Shown here: positions 56,067 to 64,000 of the stretch, piece after piece
Layout: every line of letters begins with the position of its first letter
How positions within the stretch are numbered: the stretch's first letter is position 1
NCBI RefSeq assembly: GCF_002081825.1
Contig: NZ_MUKU01000004.1
Coordinates: 167,915 to 231,914 of the forward strand
DNA from: Chromobacterium haemolyticum
Lineage (GTDB): Bacteria; Pseudomonadota; Gammaproteobacteria; Burkholderiales; Chromobacteriaceae
Length of the DNA: 64,000 nucleotides
Direction: 5' to 3'
Program-made: the position numbers and the translations under genes
The notes under the pieces: model-generated
Database searches by the model: none
Told to the model about the DNA's origin: nothing
The model's input: the letters and a program-made list of their open reading frames with translations, nothing else

Positions 56067-56968
56067 GGCTGCGGCCCTCCATTCATCATCTTGACGAACA
56101 CGCTTTCCAGATCCGTCTCCACCACGTTCAATTCTCGTACTTCCACCGCCGCTTCTCGCAGCGCGGCCAGCACGGACTCCAGTTGGCCCAGATGCTCCAG
56201 CTGCAACACCACGCGGCGGTCCTCGTCGCGCAGCTTCAGGGGCAGCAGGGCCTCAGGCAAATCGCCGGACAACAGCAGCGCCACTTCGCGGCGCGCGCTG
56301 TGCGCCAGCAACTTATCCTTGCTCTCCAGCGCCACCAGCCGGCCCTTTTTCAGCATGGCGATGCGCGAGCACAAAGCCTCTGCCTCTTCCAAGTAATGGG
56401 TGGTCAGCACGATGGTGTGGCCGGCGCGGTTCAGTTCCTGCACGAATACCCACAGGCTCTGGCGCAGCTCAACGTCCACGCCGGCGGTGGGCTCGTCCAA
56501 CACGATGACCGGCGGACGGTGCACCAGCGCCTGGGCCACCATCACCCGGCGCTTCATGCCGCCGGACAGGGCGCGCATATTGCTGTGCGCCTTGTCAGCC
56601 AGGCCCAGCTTGAACAGCAGTTCGTCTATCCAGTCGTCGTTGCGGCCCAGGCCGAAGTAGCCGGACTGGAAGCGCAGCGTTTCGCGCACCGACAGGAAGG
56701 GATCGAACACCAGCTCCTGCGGCACCACGCCCAGCGCCTTGCGCGCGGCGCGGAAATCGCCGACCACGTCGTGGCCCATGATGCGGATGGAACCGCTGTC
56801 CGGCCGCGACAAGCCGGCCATCGCGGAAATCAACGTGGTCTTGCCAGCGCCGTTAGGACCGAGCAGGGCGAAGAATTCGCCGGGGGCGACGGTGAAGCCC
56901 ACCTGGTCCAGCGCCTGCAGCTGGCCATAGCGCTTGCTCACCGCTTGAATTTCAATAGCCTGGGGCAT
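56063..56968 (-). CDS. ABC transporter ATPase, YadG-like
   Basis: 301 residues. Walker A GPNGAGKTT, signature LSGGMKRR and Walker B VIVLDEPTAGVD are intact, and the C-terminal tail is typical of ABC-2 export ATPases. Function with the adjacent permease is not defined by sequence. Confidence 0.92.
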   Translation of the reverse strand: MPQAIEIQAVSKRYGQLQALDQVGFTVAPGEFFALLGPNGAGKTTLISAMAGLSRPDSGSIRIMGHDVVGDFRAARKALGVVPQELVFDPFLSVRETLRFQSGYFGLGRNDDWIDELLFKLGLADKAHSNMRALSGGMKRRVMVAQALVHRPPVIVLDEPTAGVDVELRQSLWVFVQELNRAGHTIVLTTHYLEEAEALCSRIAMLKKGRLVALESKDKLLAHSARREVALLLSGDLPEALLPLKLRDEDRRVVLQLEHLGQLESVLAALREAAVEVRELNVVETDLESVFVKMMNGGPQP

Positions 56969-57055
56969 GAGAGAGGTAACACCGACAACGCCGCGCGGCA
57001 GTGGGCCGCCAATGGCGCTAATGGTTTGACAAAAAAGGTCAATTATAGCGCTGGG

Positions 57056-57703
57056 CTACGTTTGAGGGGAGAGTTCTTCCATCACTTCCGGCAAGAAAAT
57101 TCCGCGATAGACATACTGCAACAGTTGCGTGGCATTCTCTCCCAAATTGGTCTGGCTGCCGTCCGCCAGCCAACGGTTGATCAGGCCATGGTGCATCGAT
57201 TGCAACACCTCGGCCACCGTTTCCGGATTCACGTACGGCAAGGTCTGGCCGGCATCCACCGCCATCTGCACCACGAGGGTCAACTGCTCGCGGGTTTCTT
57301 GCATATGTGCAACACACTCGTCGTGAATGGGGGCCAGCTCACCGACATGCTCGCTCCGCATAAACAGAATGAGTAAAATACGACGAACCTGTGGGTTATC
57401 CCCAATCATGGTCAGCAGCCGGTGGCTATGGTTCCACAAGGCCAGTGCCGGACTCGAGTGTGCCGTTCTCAACAATTGCTCACAGATGTCATCAAACTGC
57501 CCGCCCATCCTGTCCAGCATTGCCCGGTACAAGTCCAGCTTGTTCTGGAAATGCCAATACACCGCGCCGCGCGTCAATCCCGCTGCGCTGGCGATGTCGG
57601 CCAGTGTCGTTTTGGAGACACCCTTCTCGCTAAAGAGCTGCTCCGCCGTATCCAGCAGCAAATGCCGCGTTTGTTCGGCTTCTTCCCGGGTTTTGCGTGC
57701 CAT
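57056..57703 (-). CDS. TetR family repressor of the RND pump (AcrR/CdeR type)
   Basis: 215 residues starting MARKTREEAEQTRHLLLDTAE. The helix-turn-helix is TTLADIASAAGLTRGAVYWHF, as in AcrR, TtgR and MtrR. It is divergent from the efflux operon, with a 12+12 palindrome between them, so it almost certainly represses the pump and itself. The layout matches CdeR next to CdeAB-OprM in Chromobacterium. The frame is open further upstream but only through the operator region. Confidence 0.9.
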   Translation of the reverse strand: MARKTREEAEQTRHLLLDTAEQLFSEKGVSKTTLADIASAAGLTRGAVYWHFQNKLDLYRAMLDRMGGQFDDICEQLLRTAHSSPALALWNHSHRLLTMIGDNPQVRRILLILFMRSEHVGELAPIHDECVAHMQETREQLTLVVQMAVDAGQTLPYVNPETVAEVLQSMHHGLINRWLADGSQTNLGENATQLLQYVYRGIFLPEVMEELSPQT

Positions 57704-57770
57704 GTTGAACGTATCGCTGATCAAGAAGTCTGTCGGAAGCCCGCACCATAACACAATGCGTCGCTGGAAG

Positions 57771-57804
57771 CATTTTACATACGTACACGCATGTATGTAA
57801 AATG
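57771..57804. promoter_or_regulatory. Operator for the TetR repressor
   Basis: Perfect 12-base inverted repeats CATTTTACATAC and GTATGTAAAATG with a 10-base spacer. The core TACATAC-N10-GTATGTA closely resembles the AcrR/TtgR operators. It lies 67 bases from the repressor ATG and 95 from the pump gene. Confidence 0.75.
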
Positions 57805-57899
57805 TCGCGATTCGATATCGATCAATTCCCACTATCAAAGAAAAATTGCAGTACCTTTTACTTATAACACTCATATCCCCACATTCCTGAGGACATCCC

Positions 57900-59090
57900 A
57901 TGAAGATGCAAGGAAACACCTTCGCCCAGAAAGGCGGGCAATGGCTGTTGCTCACCGCCTTGGCCGCCAGCCTGATGGCCTGCGGTCAAAAGAACGACAA
58001 GCATGCCGGAGCCATGCCGCCGATGCCGGTGGGCGTGCTCGAGATCACGCCTAGCGATGTGCCCGTCTCTTTCGAATTCGTCGGCCAAGCCGCCGGTTCG
58101 CGCGAAGTGGAAGTGCGCGCCCGTGTGGGCGGCATTCTGCTCAAGCGCGCCTACACCGAAGGCAAGCCGGTGAAACAAGGCGACTTGCTGTTCCAGATCG
58201 ACCCGGAGCCGTTGAAGGCGACGCTGGACCAGGCCCAGGGCAATCTGCAAGTGCAACAGGCGCAGCTGGTGCGCACCAAACAGGATTACGACCGCATCTC
58301 TCCGCTGTTCAAGGAGAACGCGGTCAGCCAGAAAGACCGCGACGACGCGGTCAGCGCTTATGAGGCCGCCAAGGCTTCCGTCGCCGCCGCCCAGGCTCAG
58401 GTGCAACAGGCCAAGATCAATCTTGGCTACGCCCGCGTCACCGCGCCGATTTCCGGCATGACCAGCCAGGAAACCCGCTCCGAAGGCAGCCTAGTGTCCA
58501 CCACCGCCGATGGCAGCCTGCTGACCAAGGTGTCCCAGCTGGACCCGGTCTACGTCAACTTCAGCATGTCCGACAGCGATATGATGAATCTGCGCAAGAT
58601 GCAGGATTCCGGCCAATTGAAGCTGGCCGCCAACGGCCATTTCAATGTGCAGCTGAAACTGACCGACGGTTCCACCTACGGCAAAAGCGGCCGCTTGAAC
58701 TTTACCGACAGCCTGGTGGACGCCAGCACCGGCACCATCCGTTCGCGCGCCACCTTCGCCAACCCGGACGGCGGCATCCTGCCCGGCCAGTTCGTGCGCG
58801 TGATCCTGCAAGGCGCCAAGCGCAGCAACGCCATCGCCGTGCCGCAACGCGCGGTGCTGACCTCGCAGCAGGGCAAAATGGTCTGGGTCGTCGGCGCCGA
58901 CAACAAGGTGCAGCCGCGCCCGATCACCGTGTCTCAGGACGTGGGCCTGAACGTGCTGGTGGAAAGCGGCCTGAAAGCCGGCGACAAGGTGGTGGTGGAC
59001 AACATCATCAAGCTGCGCCCGGGCGCCGACGTGAAGCCGCATCCGTTCAAGGCCGACGCCAGCGCGCCCGCCGCCGCGCCCAAACAATAA
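57900..59090 (+). CDS. RND efflux periplasmic adaptor (AcrA/MexA/CdeA type)
   Basis: 396 residues. A lipoprotein signal ends LMAC; the lipoyl, coiled-coil hairpin (about 95-165) and beta-barrel domains follow the AcrA pattern (EVRARVGGILLKRAYTEG). It links the inner-membrane pump to the outer-membrane channel. First gene of a three-gene operon. Likely equivalent to CdeA by context. Confidence 0.94.
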   Translation: MKMQGNTFAQKGGQWLLLTALAASLMACGQKNDKHAGAMPPMPVGVLEITPSDVPVSFEFVGQAAGSREVEVRARVGGILLKRAYTEGKPVKQGDLLFQIDPEPLKATLDQAQGNLQVQQAQLVRTKQDYDRISPLFKENAVSQKDRDDAVSAYEAAKASVAAAQAQVQQAKINLGYARVTAPISGMTSQETRSEGSLVSTTADGSLLTKVSQLDPVYVNFSMSDSDMMNLRKMQDSGQLKLAANGHFNVQLKLTDGSTYGKSGRLNFTDSLVDASTGTIRSRATFANPDGGILPGQFVRVILQGAKRSNAIAVPQRAVLTSQQGKMVWVVGADNKVQPRPITVSQDVGLNVLVESGLKAGDKVVVDNIIKLRPGADVKPHPFKADASAPAAAPKQ

Positions 59091-59109
59091 GGCAAAGGGG
59101 TAACCATCC

Positions 59110-62100
59110 ATGTTTTCCGCCTTTTTCATCAGGCGGCCCATCTTCGCCAGTGTGATCTCCATCGTGATCACCCTGGCCGGCTTGGCCGCCCTCAAGGCAT
59201 TGCCCATCGAGCAGTACCCGGAAATCGTGCCGCCGATGATCTCGGTGAGCGCGAGCTACCCGGGCGCCTCCGCCGAGGTGATCGCCAACACCGTCGCGTC
59301 GCCGTTGGAACAGGCGATCAACGGCGTGGACGACATGCTCTACGTGCAGTCCACCAGTTCCTCCAGCGGCAAGCTGTCGTTGAGCGTGACCTTCAAGATC
59401 GGCACCGACGCCGACCAGGCCACCATCAACGTCAACAACCGCGTGCAGTCGGTGTTGTCGCAACTGCCGGAAGAAGTACGCCGGCAGGGCGTCAACGTGA
59501 CCAAGAAGTCGTCCGCCTTCCTGCAGGTGATTTCGCTGTTCTCCCCGGACAAGACCTACGACACCCTATTCATCAGCAACTATGCGCTGTTGAACGTGGT
59601 GGACGAGCTCAAGCGTGTGCCTGGCGTGGGCGACGTGATCAACTTCGCCGGCCAGGACTACTCGATGCGCGTCTGGCTCAAGCCTGATCGCCTAGCCCAG
59701 CTCAAGCTGACGCCCAGCGACGTGGCCGCCGCCATCCGCGAGCAGAACGCGCAGTTCGCCGCCGGCAAGGTGGGCGCGGAACCGGTCAAGGGCAAGCAAG
59801 ATTTCACCTACACCGTGACCACCCAGGGCCGCCTGTCCGAGCCGGAAGAGTTCGAGAACATCATCCTGCGCTCCAACTCGGACGGTTCCGCCGTGCGCCT
59901 GAAAGACGTGGCGCGCGTGGAATTGGGCGCCTTGTCCTATGACTTCACCGGCACCCACAACGGCCGCCCCACCATCCCGATCGGCATCTTCCTGGCGCCG
60001 GGTGCCAACCAGTTGGCCACCGCGCAAGCCGTGGAACAGACGATGCAGAAGCTGGCTGTGGGCTTCCCCAAAGGTCTGAACTACGCCATCCCCTACGACA
60101 CCACCAAGTTCGTGGAAGTGTCGATCAAGGAGGTGTACTCCACGCTGGCCGAAGCCATGGTGCTGGTATTCCTGGTGGTGTTCCTGTTCCTGCAGAACTG
60201 GCGCGCAACCTTGATTCCCTGCCTGGCAGTGCCCGTCTCCATCATCGGCACCTTCGCCGGCATGTACGCCTTCGGCTTTACCATCAACACCCTGACGCTG
60301 TTCGGCCTTGTACTGGCCATCGGCATCGTGGTGGACGACGCCATCGTGGTGCTGGAAAACGTCGAACGCCTGATGACGCAGGAAAAACTGTCGCCGCTGC
60401 AAGCCAGCTTCAAGGCAATGGATGAAGTATCCGGCGCGCTGGTGGCCATCGTTCTGGTGCTGTGCTCGGTATTCATCCCGGTAGCCTTCCTCGGCGGCAT
60501 CGCAGGCCAGATGTACAAGCAGTTCGCCATCACCATCGCGGTGTCGGTGTCGATTTCCGGCCTGGTGGCCCTGACCCTGACCCCGGCGCTGTGCGCGCTG
60601 CTGTTGAAAGAAGGCCATCAGCATCCGGCCCGCTTCTTCGTCTGGTTCAACAACTGGTTCGACCGCCTGACCCTGGGTTATTCCCGCGGCGTGGTGTTCC
60701 TGATCAAGCGCAGCGCGGTGGGCATCCTGCTGTTCGCCGGACTGATCGCCATCTGCGTCGGCCTGTTCCGCATCATCCCGTCCAGCCTGGCGCCGGACGA
60801 GGACCAGGGCTACATCATCGCCGCCGCCTTCCTCCCGGACGGCGCGTCGATGCAGCGCACCTCGGCCACCATGACCAAGCTGGACGCGATGACCAGCAAG
60901 AACCCGGCGGTCCAGGACGTGATGAGCTTCGCCGGCTTCGACATCCTCACCGGCGGCAACAAGACCAACGCCGGCGTGTCCTTCATTACCCTGAAGCCGT
61001 GGGATGAGCGCAAAGCGCCCAACCTATCGTCGCAGGCGGTGGTGGGCGACACCTTCGCCAAGGGCATGATGGGCATCACCGACGGCATCGTGCTGGCCTT
61101 CAACCCGCCGCCGATCTCCGGCATGTCCAACACCGGCGGTTTCGAGGCCTATGTGCAAAGCCGCGGCGGCGCCAGCTCCGTGGAACTGGGCGAGGTCACC
61201 AAGAAACTGGTGGCCGCGGCCGCCAAACGTCCGGAACTGAAGGGGGTGCAAACCACCTTCTCCGCCAGCGTGCCGCAGATCTACGTCAAGCTGGACCGGG
61301 CCAAGGCCAAGTCCCTGGGCGTGCCGGTCAACACCGTGTTCGACACCATGCAGAGCACCTTCGGCGCACTGTACGTCAACGACTTCAACAAGTTCGGCCG
61401 CACCTTCCGCGTGCAGCTGCAATCGGAAGCGGATTTCCGCACCCGGGTTGAAGACCTGCGCAACATCTATGTGCGTTCGCAGGACGGCAATATGATCCCG
61501 CTGACGGCGCTGGTCACCATCAAGCACACCACCGGTCCGGAAAGCTTGGAGCGCTTCAACATCTTCCCGGCGGCCAAGCTGGTGGGCGGCCCCGCGCCCG
61601 GCTTTAGCTCCGGCGAGGCGCTGAACGTGCTGGAGGCCGTGGCCAAGGAAACCCTGCCGGACGGTTACACCCTGGCTTGGACCGGCTCCGCCTTCCAGGA
61701 GAAATCCACCAGCGGCTCGTCCACCGTGGTATTCGGCTTCGGCATGATCATGGTGTTCCTGATCCTGGCGGCGCAGTATGAACGCTGGAGCCTGCCGATC
61801 AGCGTGCTGATGGCGGTACCCTTCGCCATGTTTGGCGCGCTGATGGCCAACTGGATGCGCGGACTCGCCAACGACGTCTACTTCCAAGTGGCGCTGGTGA
61901 CGCTGATCGGCCTGTCGGCCAAGAACGCGATCCTGATCGTGGAGTTCGCCGTCCAGCAAATGGAAGAAGAAGGACTGAGCGTGGTCGAAGCCGCCATCGC
62001 CGCCGCCAAGCTGCGTTTCCGTCCTATCGTGATGACTTCGCTGGCCTTCGTGCTGGGTTGTATGCCGCTGGCCATCTCCAGCGGCGCCGGCTCCGCCAGC

Positions 62101-62256
62101 CGCCACTCGATCGGCACCGGCGTGGTGGGCGGCATGTTGGCGGCCACCTTCATCGCCACCTTCTTCATCCCGATGTTCTTCATGCTCATCATGAAGTTCA
62201 GCAAACCGAAACAGCCTCAGCCCGCGGCTGAGGCAGGAGACAAGGCCGATGCTTAA
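59110..62256 (+). CDS. RND multidrug efflux pump (AcrB/MexB/CdeB type)
   Basis: 1048 residues, hydrophobe/amphiphile efflux-1 family, with 12 helices and two large periplasmic loops. The proton-relay Asp pair lies in [16 protein letters not shown]. It exports drugs, dyes or the cell's own metabolites using proton flow. It starts 19 bases after the adaptor gene and overlaps the channel gene by 8. Confidence 0.96.
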   Translation: MFSAFFIRRPIFASVISIVITLAGLAALKALPIEQYPEIVPPMISVSASYPGASAEVIANTVASPLEQAINGVDDMLYVQSTSSSSGKLSLSVTFKIGTDADQATINVNNRVQSVLSQLPEEVRRQGVNVTKKSSAFLQVISLFSPDKTYDTLFISNYALLNVVDELKRVPGVGDVINFAGQDYSMRVWLKPDRLAQLKLTPSDVAAAIREQNAQFAAGKVGAEPVKGKQDFTYTVTTQGRLSEPEEFENIILRSNSDGSAVRLKDVARVELGALSYDFTGTHNGRPTIPIGIFLAPGANQLATAQAVEQTMQKLAVGFPKGLNYAIPYDTTKFVEVSIKEVYSTLAEAMVLVFLVVFLFLQNWRATLIPCLAVPVSIIGTFAGMYAFGFTINTLTLFGLVLAIGIVVDDAIVVLENVERLMTQEKLSPLQASFKAMDEVSGALVAIVLVLCSVFIPVAFLGGIAGQMYKQFAITIAVSVSISGLVALTLTPALCALLLKEGHQHPARFFVWFNNWFDRLTLGYSRGVVFLIKRSAVGILLFAGLIAICVGLFRIIPSSLAPDEDQGYIIAAAFLPDGASMQRTSATMTKLDAMTSKNPAVQDVMSFAGFDILTGGNKTNAGVSFITLKPWDERKAPNLSSQAVVGDTFAKGMMGITDGIVLAFNPPPISGMSNTGGFEAYVQSRGGASSVELGEVTKKLVAAAAKRPELKGVQTTFSASVPQIYVKLDRAKAKSLGVPVNTVFDTMQSTFGALYVNDFNKFGRTFRVQLQSEADFRTRVEDLRNIYVRSQDGNMIPLTALVTIKHTTGPESLERFNIFPAAKLVGGPAPGFSSGEALNVLEAVAKETLPDGYTLAWTGSAFQEKSTSGSSTVVFGFGMIMVFLILAAQYERWSLPISVLMAVPFAMFGALMANWMRGLANDVYFQVALVTLIGLSAKNAILIVEFAVQQMEEEGLSVVEAAIAAAKLRFRPIVMTSLAFVLGCMPLAISSGAGSASRHSIGTGVVGGMLAATFIATFFIPMFFMLIMKFSKPKQPQPAAEAGDKADA

Positions 62257-63649
62257 ACGCGCCCTGATTCCCTCATTGGTGGCGCTGGCGCTGACCGCTT
62301 GCGCGGTCGGCCCCGACTACAGCCGCCCCAAACTGGAGCTGCCGGACAGCGCCCAGACCCAGAACCCGGCCATCGCCATGGACTGGTGGACGCAGTTCAA
62401 CGATCCGGTGCTGGACCAGCTGATCGCAGAGGCCCTGGAACATAACCAGGACCTGGCCGTCGCCGCCGCCCGCGTCGACGAAGCCGCGGCCCAGGCCGGC
62501 ATCGCCCGCGCCCAGTTGCTGCCGGCGCTGAACGCCAACGCCGGCTATCAGCGCGGTCGCGCCTCCACCGCGACAAGCACGCCGGGCGCGCCGCTGGTCA
62601 GCGACGTGCGCAACGCCAACCTGACCGCGTCTTGGGAACTGGACCTGTGGGGCAAGCTGCGCCGCGGCAACGAGGCGGCGCGCGCCGACTTCGCCGCCAG
62701 CCGCTTCGCCCGCGACAGTTCGAAGCTGGCGATCGCCGCGCAAACCGCGCAGACCTATTTCCAGCTGCGCGCCTACGACGCCCAACTGGACATCGCCAAG
62801 CGCACGCTGCAAAGCCGCGAGGAATCGCTAAAGCTGCAAACCAAGCGCTTCAAGGGCGGTTTGATCTCCGAGCTGGACCAGCAACAGGCCGAGGCCGAAG
62901 CGGCTTCCGCCCGCGCCAAGGTGCCGCAGATCGCCAGCGCGCTGGCGCAGACCGAAAGCGCGCTGGGCGTGCTGCTCGGCCACTCGCCCAAGCAACTGGT
63001 GGCCGGCGGCATCCAGCGCGGCCAAAGTCTGGACACGCTGTCCGCGCCGCCGGAAGTGCCGGCGGGCCTGTCCTCCAGCTTGCTGGAGCGTCGGCCGGAC
63101 ATCGCCGCCAGCGAGCAGCAACTGATCGCGGCCAACGCCCGCATCGGCGTGGCGCGCGCGGCTTACTTCCCCAGCATCAGCCTGAGCGGGGCGCTGGGTT
63201 CGCAAAGCCTGTCGCTGGACACCCTGTTCACCGGCCCAACGCGGACCTGGAGCTTCGTCGGCAACCTGGCGGCGCCGGTATTCAACTTCGGGCAGACCGG
63301 CTACGCGGTGGATGCGGCCAACGCGCGGCAGAAACAGGCGCTGGGGCAGTACCAGAAGACGGTGCAGAGCGCGTTCAAAGACGCGCTGGACGCGCTGTCC
63401 GGCTACGGCGCGGCGCGCGACATTCAGGCGGCGCAGACCACGCAGTTCCAGGCCTTGAACAAATCGCTACGCCTGGCCAAGCTGCGTTACGACAACGGTT
63501 ACGCCAGCTATCTGGACGTGCTGGACGCGCAGCGCAACAGTTTCCAGGCGGAGCTGGGCCTGGTCAGCGCCAAACTGGACCAACTCAACGCGGTGGTGGG
63601 CCTGTACAAGGCACTGGGCGGCGGCTGGGAAACGCCGGCCAAGTCCTGA
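62249..63649 (+). CDS. oprM: Outer-membrane efflux lipoprotein (OprM type)
   Basis: 466 residues, NodT/OprM family with a lipobox at LTAC and two TolC-type repeats ([31 protein letters not shown]). It forms the trimeric exit duct of the pump. Its downstream terminator appears to be split by an IS4-family insertion. Confidence 0.94.
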   Translation: MLKRALIPSLVALALTACAVGPDYSRPKLELPDSAQTQNPAIAMDWWTQFNDPVLDQLIAEALEHNQDLAVAAARVDEAAAQAGIARAQLLPALNANAGYQRGRASTATSTPGAPLVSDVRNANLTASWELDLWGKLRRGNEAARADFAASRFARDSSKLAIAAQTAQTYFQLRAYDAQLDIAKRTLQSREESLKLQTKRFKGGLISELDQQQAEAEAASARAKVPQIASALAQTESALGVLLGHSPKQLVAGGIQRGQSLDTLSAPPEVPAGLSSSLLERRPDIAASEQQLIAANARIGVARAAYFPSISLSGALGSQSLSLDTLFTGPTRTWSFVGNLAAPVFNFGQTGYAVDAANARQKQALGQYQKTVQSAFKDALDALSGYGAARDIQAAQTTQFQALNKSLRLAKLRYDNGYASYLDVLDAQRNSFQAELGLVSAKLDQLNAVVGLYKALGGGWETPAKS

Positions 63650-63665
63650 TCCACAGCGTCAAACG

Positions 63666-63685
63666 ACAAACCCCGCCGGATGGCG
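63666..63685 (+). terminator. Left half of a terminator interrupted by the IS
   Basis: GACAAACCCCGCCGGATGGC looks like the 5' arm of a GC-rich intrinsic terminator, but no complementary GGCGGGGTTT arm follows before the IS end at 63686. The missing arm should lie beyond the IS, outside the window. Confidence 0.4.
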
Positions 63686-63724
63686 TAATGCCAGTCAGTT
63701 AAGACTTGCGGATGTAAATCCAGT

Positions 63725-63757
63725 AAAAAGGGGACATGTTCATCATGTTCCCTTTTT
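63725..63757 (+). terminator. Stem-loop terminator inside the IS left end
   Basis: AAAAAGGGGACATG / CATGTTCCCTTTTT, a 14-bp stem with one G-U pair and a 5-base loop, ending in five T. It would stop transcription entering the IS from the efflux operon, seven bases before the transposase ATG. Confidence 0.65.
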
Positions 63758-63763
63758 CGCTGC

Positions 63764-64000
63764 ATGAGCCTACTACAACGCGCCTTACATGACACGCTGC
63801 CACACGCCCCTTCTCGGCTAGAGACATTGGCCGCATTGATTGACCCTGCCTGGATCGAGCAAGCACTCGCCGTTACCGGCAAAGCCTCCATTCGGCGCCG
63901 CAAACTTCCTGCTGAGCATGCCGTCTGGTTGGTCATTGGCTTGGCCCTCTTTCGCAACTTGCCGCTATGGCAGGTCGTGCAGCAATTGGCTCTGAGCCTC
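63764..64000 (+). CDS. IS4-family transposase, 3' truncated by window
   Basis: 79 codons visible, open to the window edge. MSLLQRALHDTLP, then IDPAWIEQALAVTGKASIRRRKLPAEHAVWLVIG, is the IS4 transposase N-terminal domain. The DDE catalytic core lies outside the window. No ribosome site is seen before the ATG, as is usual for transposases kept at low expression. Confidence 0.85.
   Translation, partial: MSLLQRALHDTLPHAPSRLETLAALIDPAWIEQALAVTGKASIRRRKLPAEHAVWLVIGLALFRNLPLWQVVQQLALSL

Larger units (their letters stand above)
63686..64000 (+). mobile_element. IS4-family insertion sequence, left part
   Basis: TAATGCCAGTCAGTTAAG closely matches the end of E. coli IS4 and is followed, 78 bases on, by an IS4-type transposase start. 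The element runs off the window, so its right end and target duplication cannot be seen. Confidence 0.82.

Overview
The window is 64 kb of GC-rich chromosome that reads as a Chromobacterium-like member of the Neisseriales (Betaproteobacteria). The reasons are the dusB-fis pair followed by purH and purD, a dihydrolipoamide dehydrogenase with a fused lipoyl domain (as in the neisserial P64k protein), the betaproteobacterial set of mla, yadGH, ibaG and murA genes, and a TetR-controlled RND pump laid out like Chromobacterium CdeAB-OprM. The genus is an inference from gene content; no 16S rRNA gene is present.

Layout. 1-2330 is an AT-rich capsule-specific segment: the C-terminal part of a CDP-ribitol synthase (Bcs1/TarIJ type) and a TagF-like polyol-phosphate transferase. 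2389-5659 holds kpsC and kpsS, which build the Kdo linker of ABC-exported capsules. 5905-9331 is rmlBDAC for dTDP-L-rhamnose. 9401-14320 runs leftward: purD, pagP, purH, fis, dusB. rnpB (RNase P RNA) follows on the minus strand, then a large GGDEF-EAL sensor protein. 18248-21842 is an MHS-type permease and an M20 amidohydrolase divergent from a LysR regulator. 21900-27468 is tamB-tamA. 27802-34146 is the pyruvate dehydrogenase operon aceE-aceF-lpd. 34459-38850 contains a BepA-like protease and a sulfur-linked operon: a BigR/SqrR-type ArsR repressor, two YeeE/YedE half-transporters and a SulP permease. 39010-45109 carries a DUF2804 gene, a beta-carbonic anhydrase, nadD, rsfS, rlmH, a DUF2325 gene with a coupled 51-codon ORF, an NhaC-family antiporter and slyX. 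45218-48871 holds a GNAT, a DMT exporter, dapC and dapD. 49251-53170 is mlaFEDCBA; a yjdM-like gene follows, and murA, ibaG, yadH and yadG converge on it. 57056-63649 is a TetR repressor and an RND tripartite pump. An IS4-family element begins at about 63686 and runs off the window.

How the genes work together. Much of the window serves the cell envelope: capsule assembly, rhamnose supply, lipid A palmitoylation (PagP), outer-membrane assembly and quality control (TamAB, BepA), lipid asymmetry (Mla), peptidoglycan precursors (MurA, DapC, DapD) and efflux. The rest is central metabolism (purines, PDH, NAD) and ribosome or tRNA modification.

The least expected signal is a family of short non-coding elements at 40234, 42086, 45126 and 53653. 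They share IS5-like terminal inverted repeats (GAGCCTGT-type). Three of the four are flanked by perfect 3-bp TNA duplications. Two sit exactly on the stop codon of a neighbouring gene. The other notable items are the sulfur-responsive operon with an AT-rich palindrome, duplicated leader-plus-lipoyl sequence in aceF and lpd, an apparent inversion between the mla and murA blocks, and the IS4 element that seems to have split the efflux operon's terminator. I found no CRISPR array, tRNA, rRNA or recognisable defence system.
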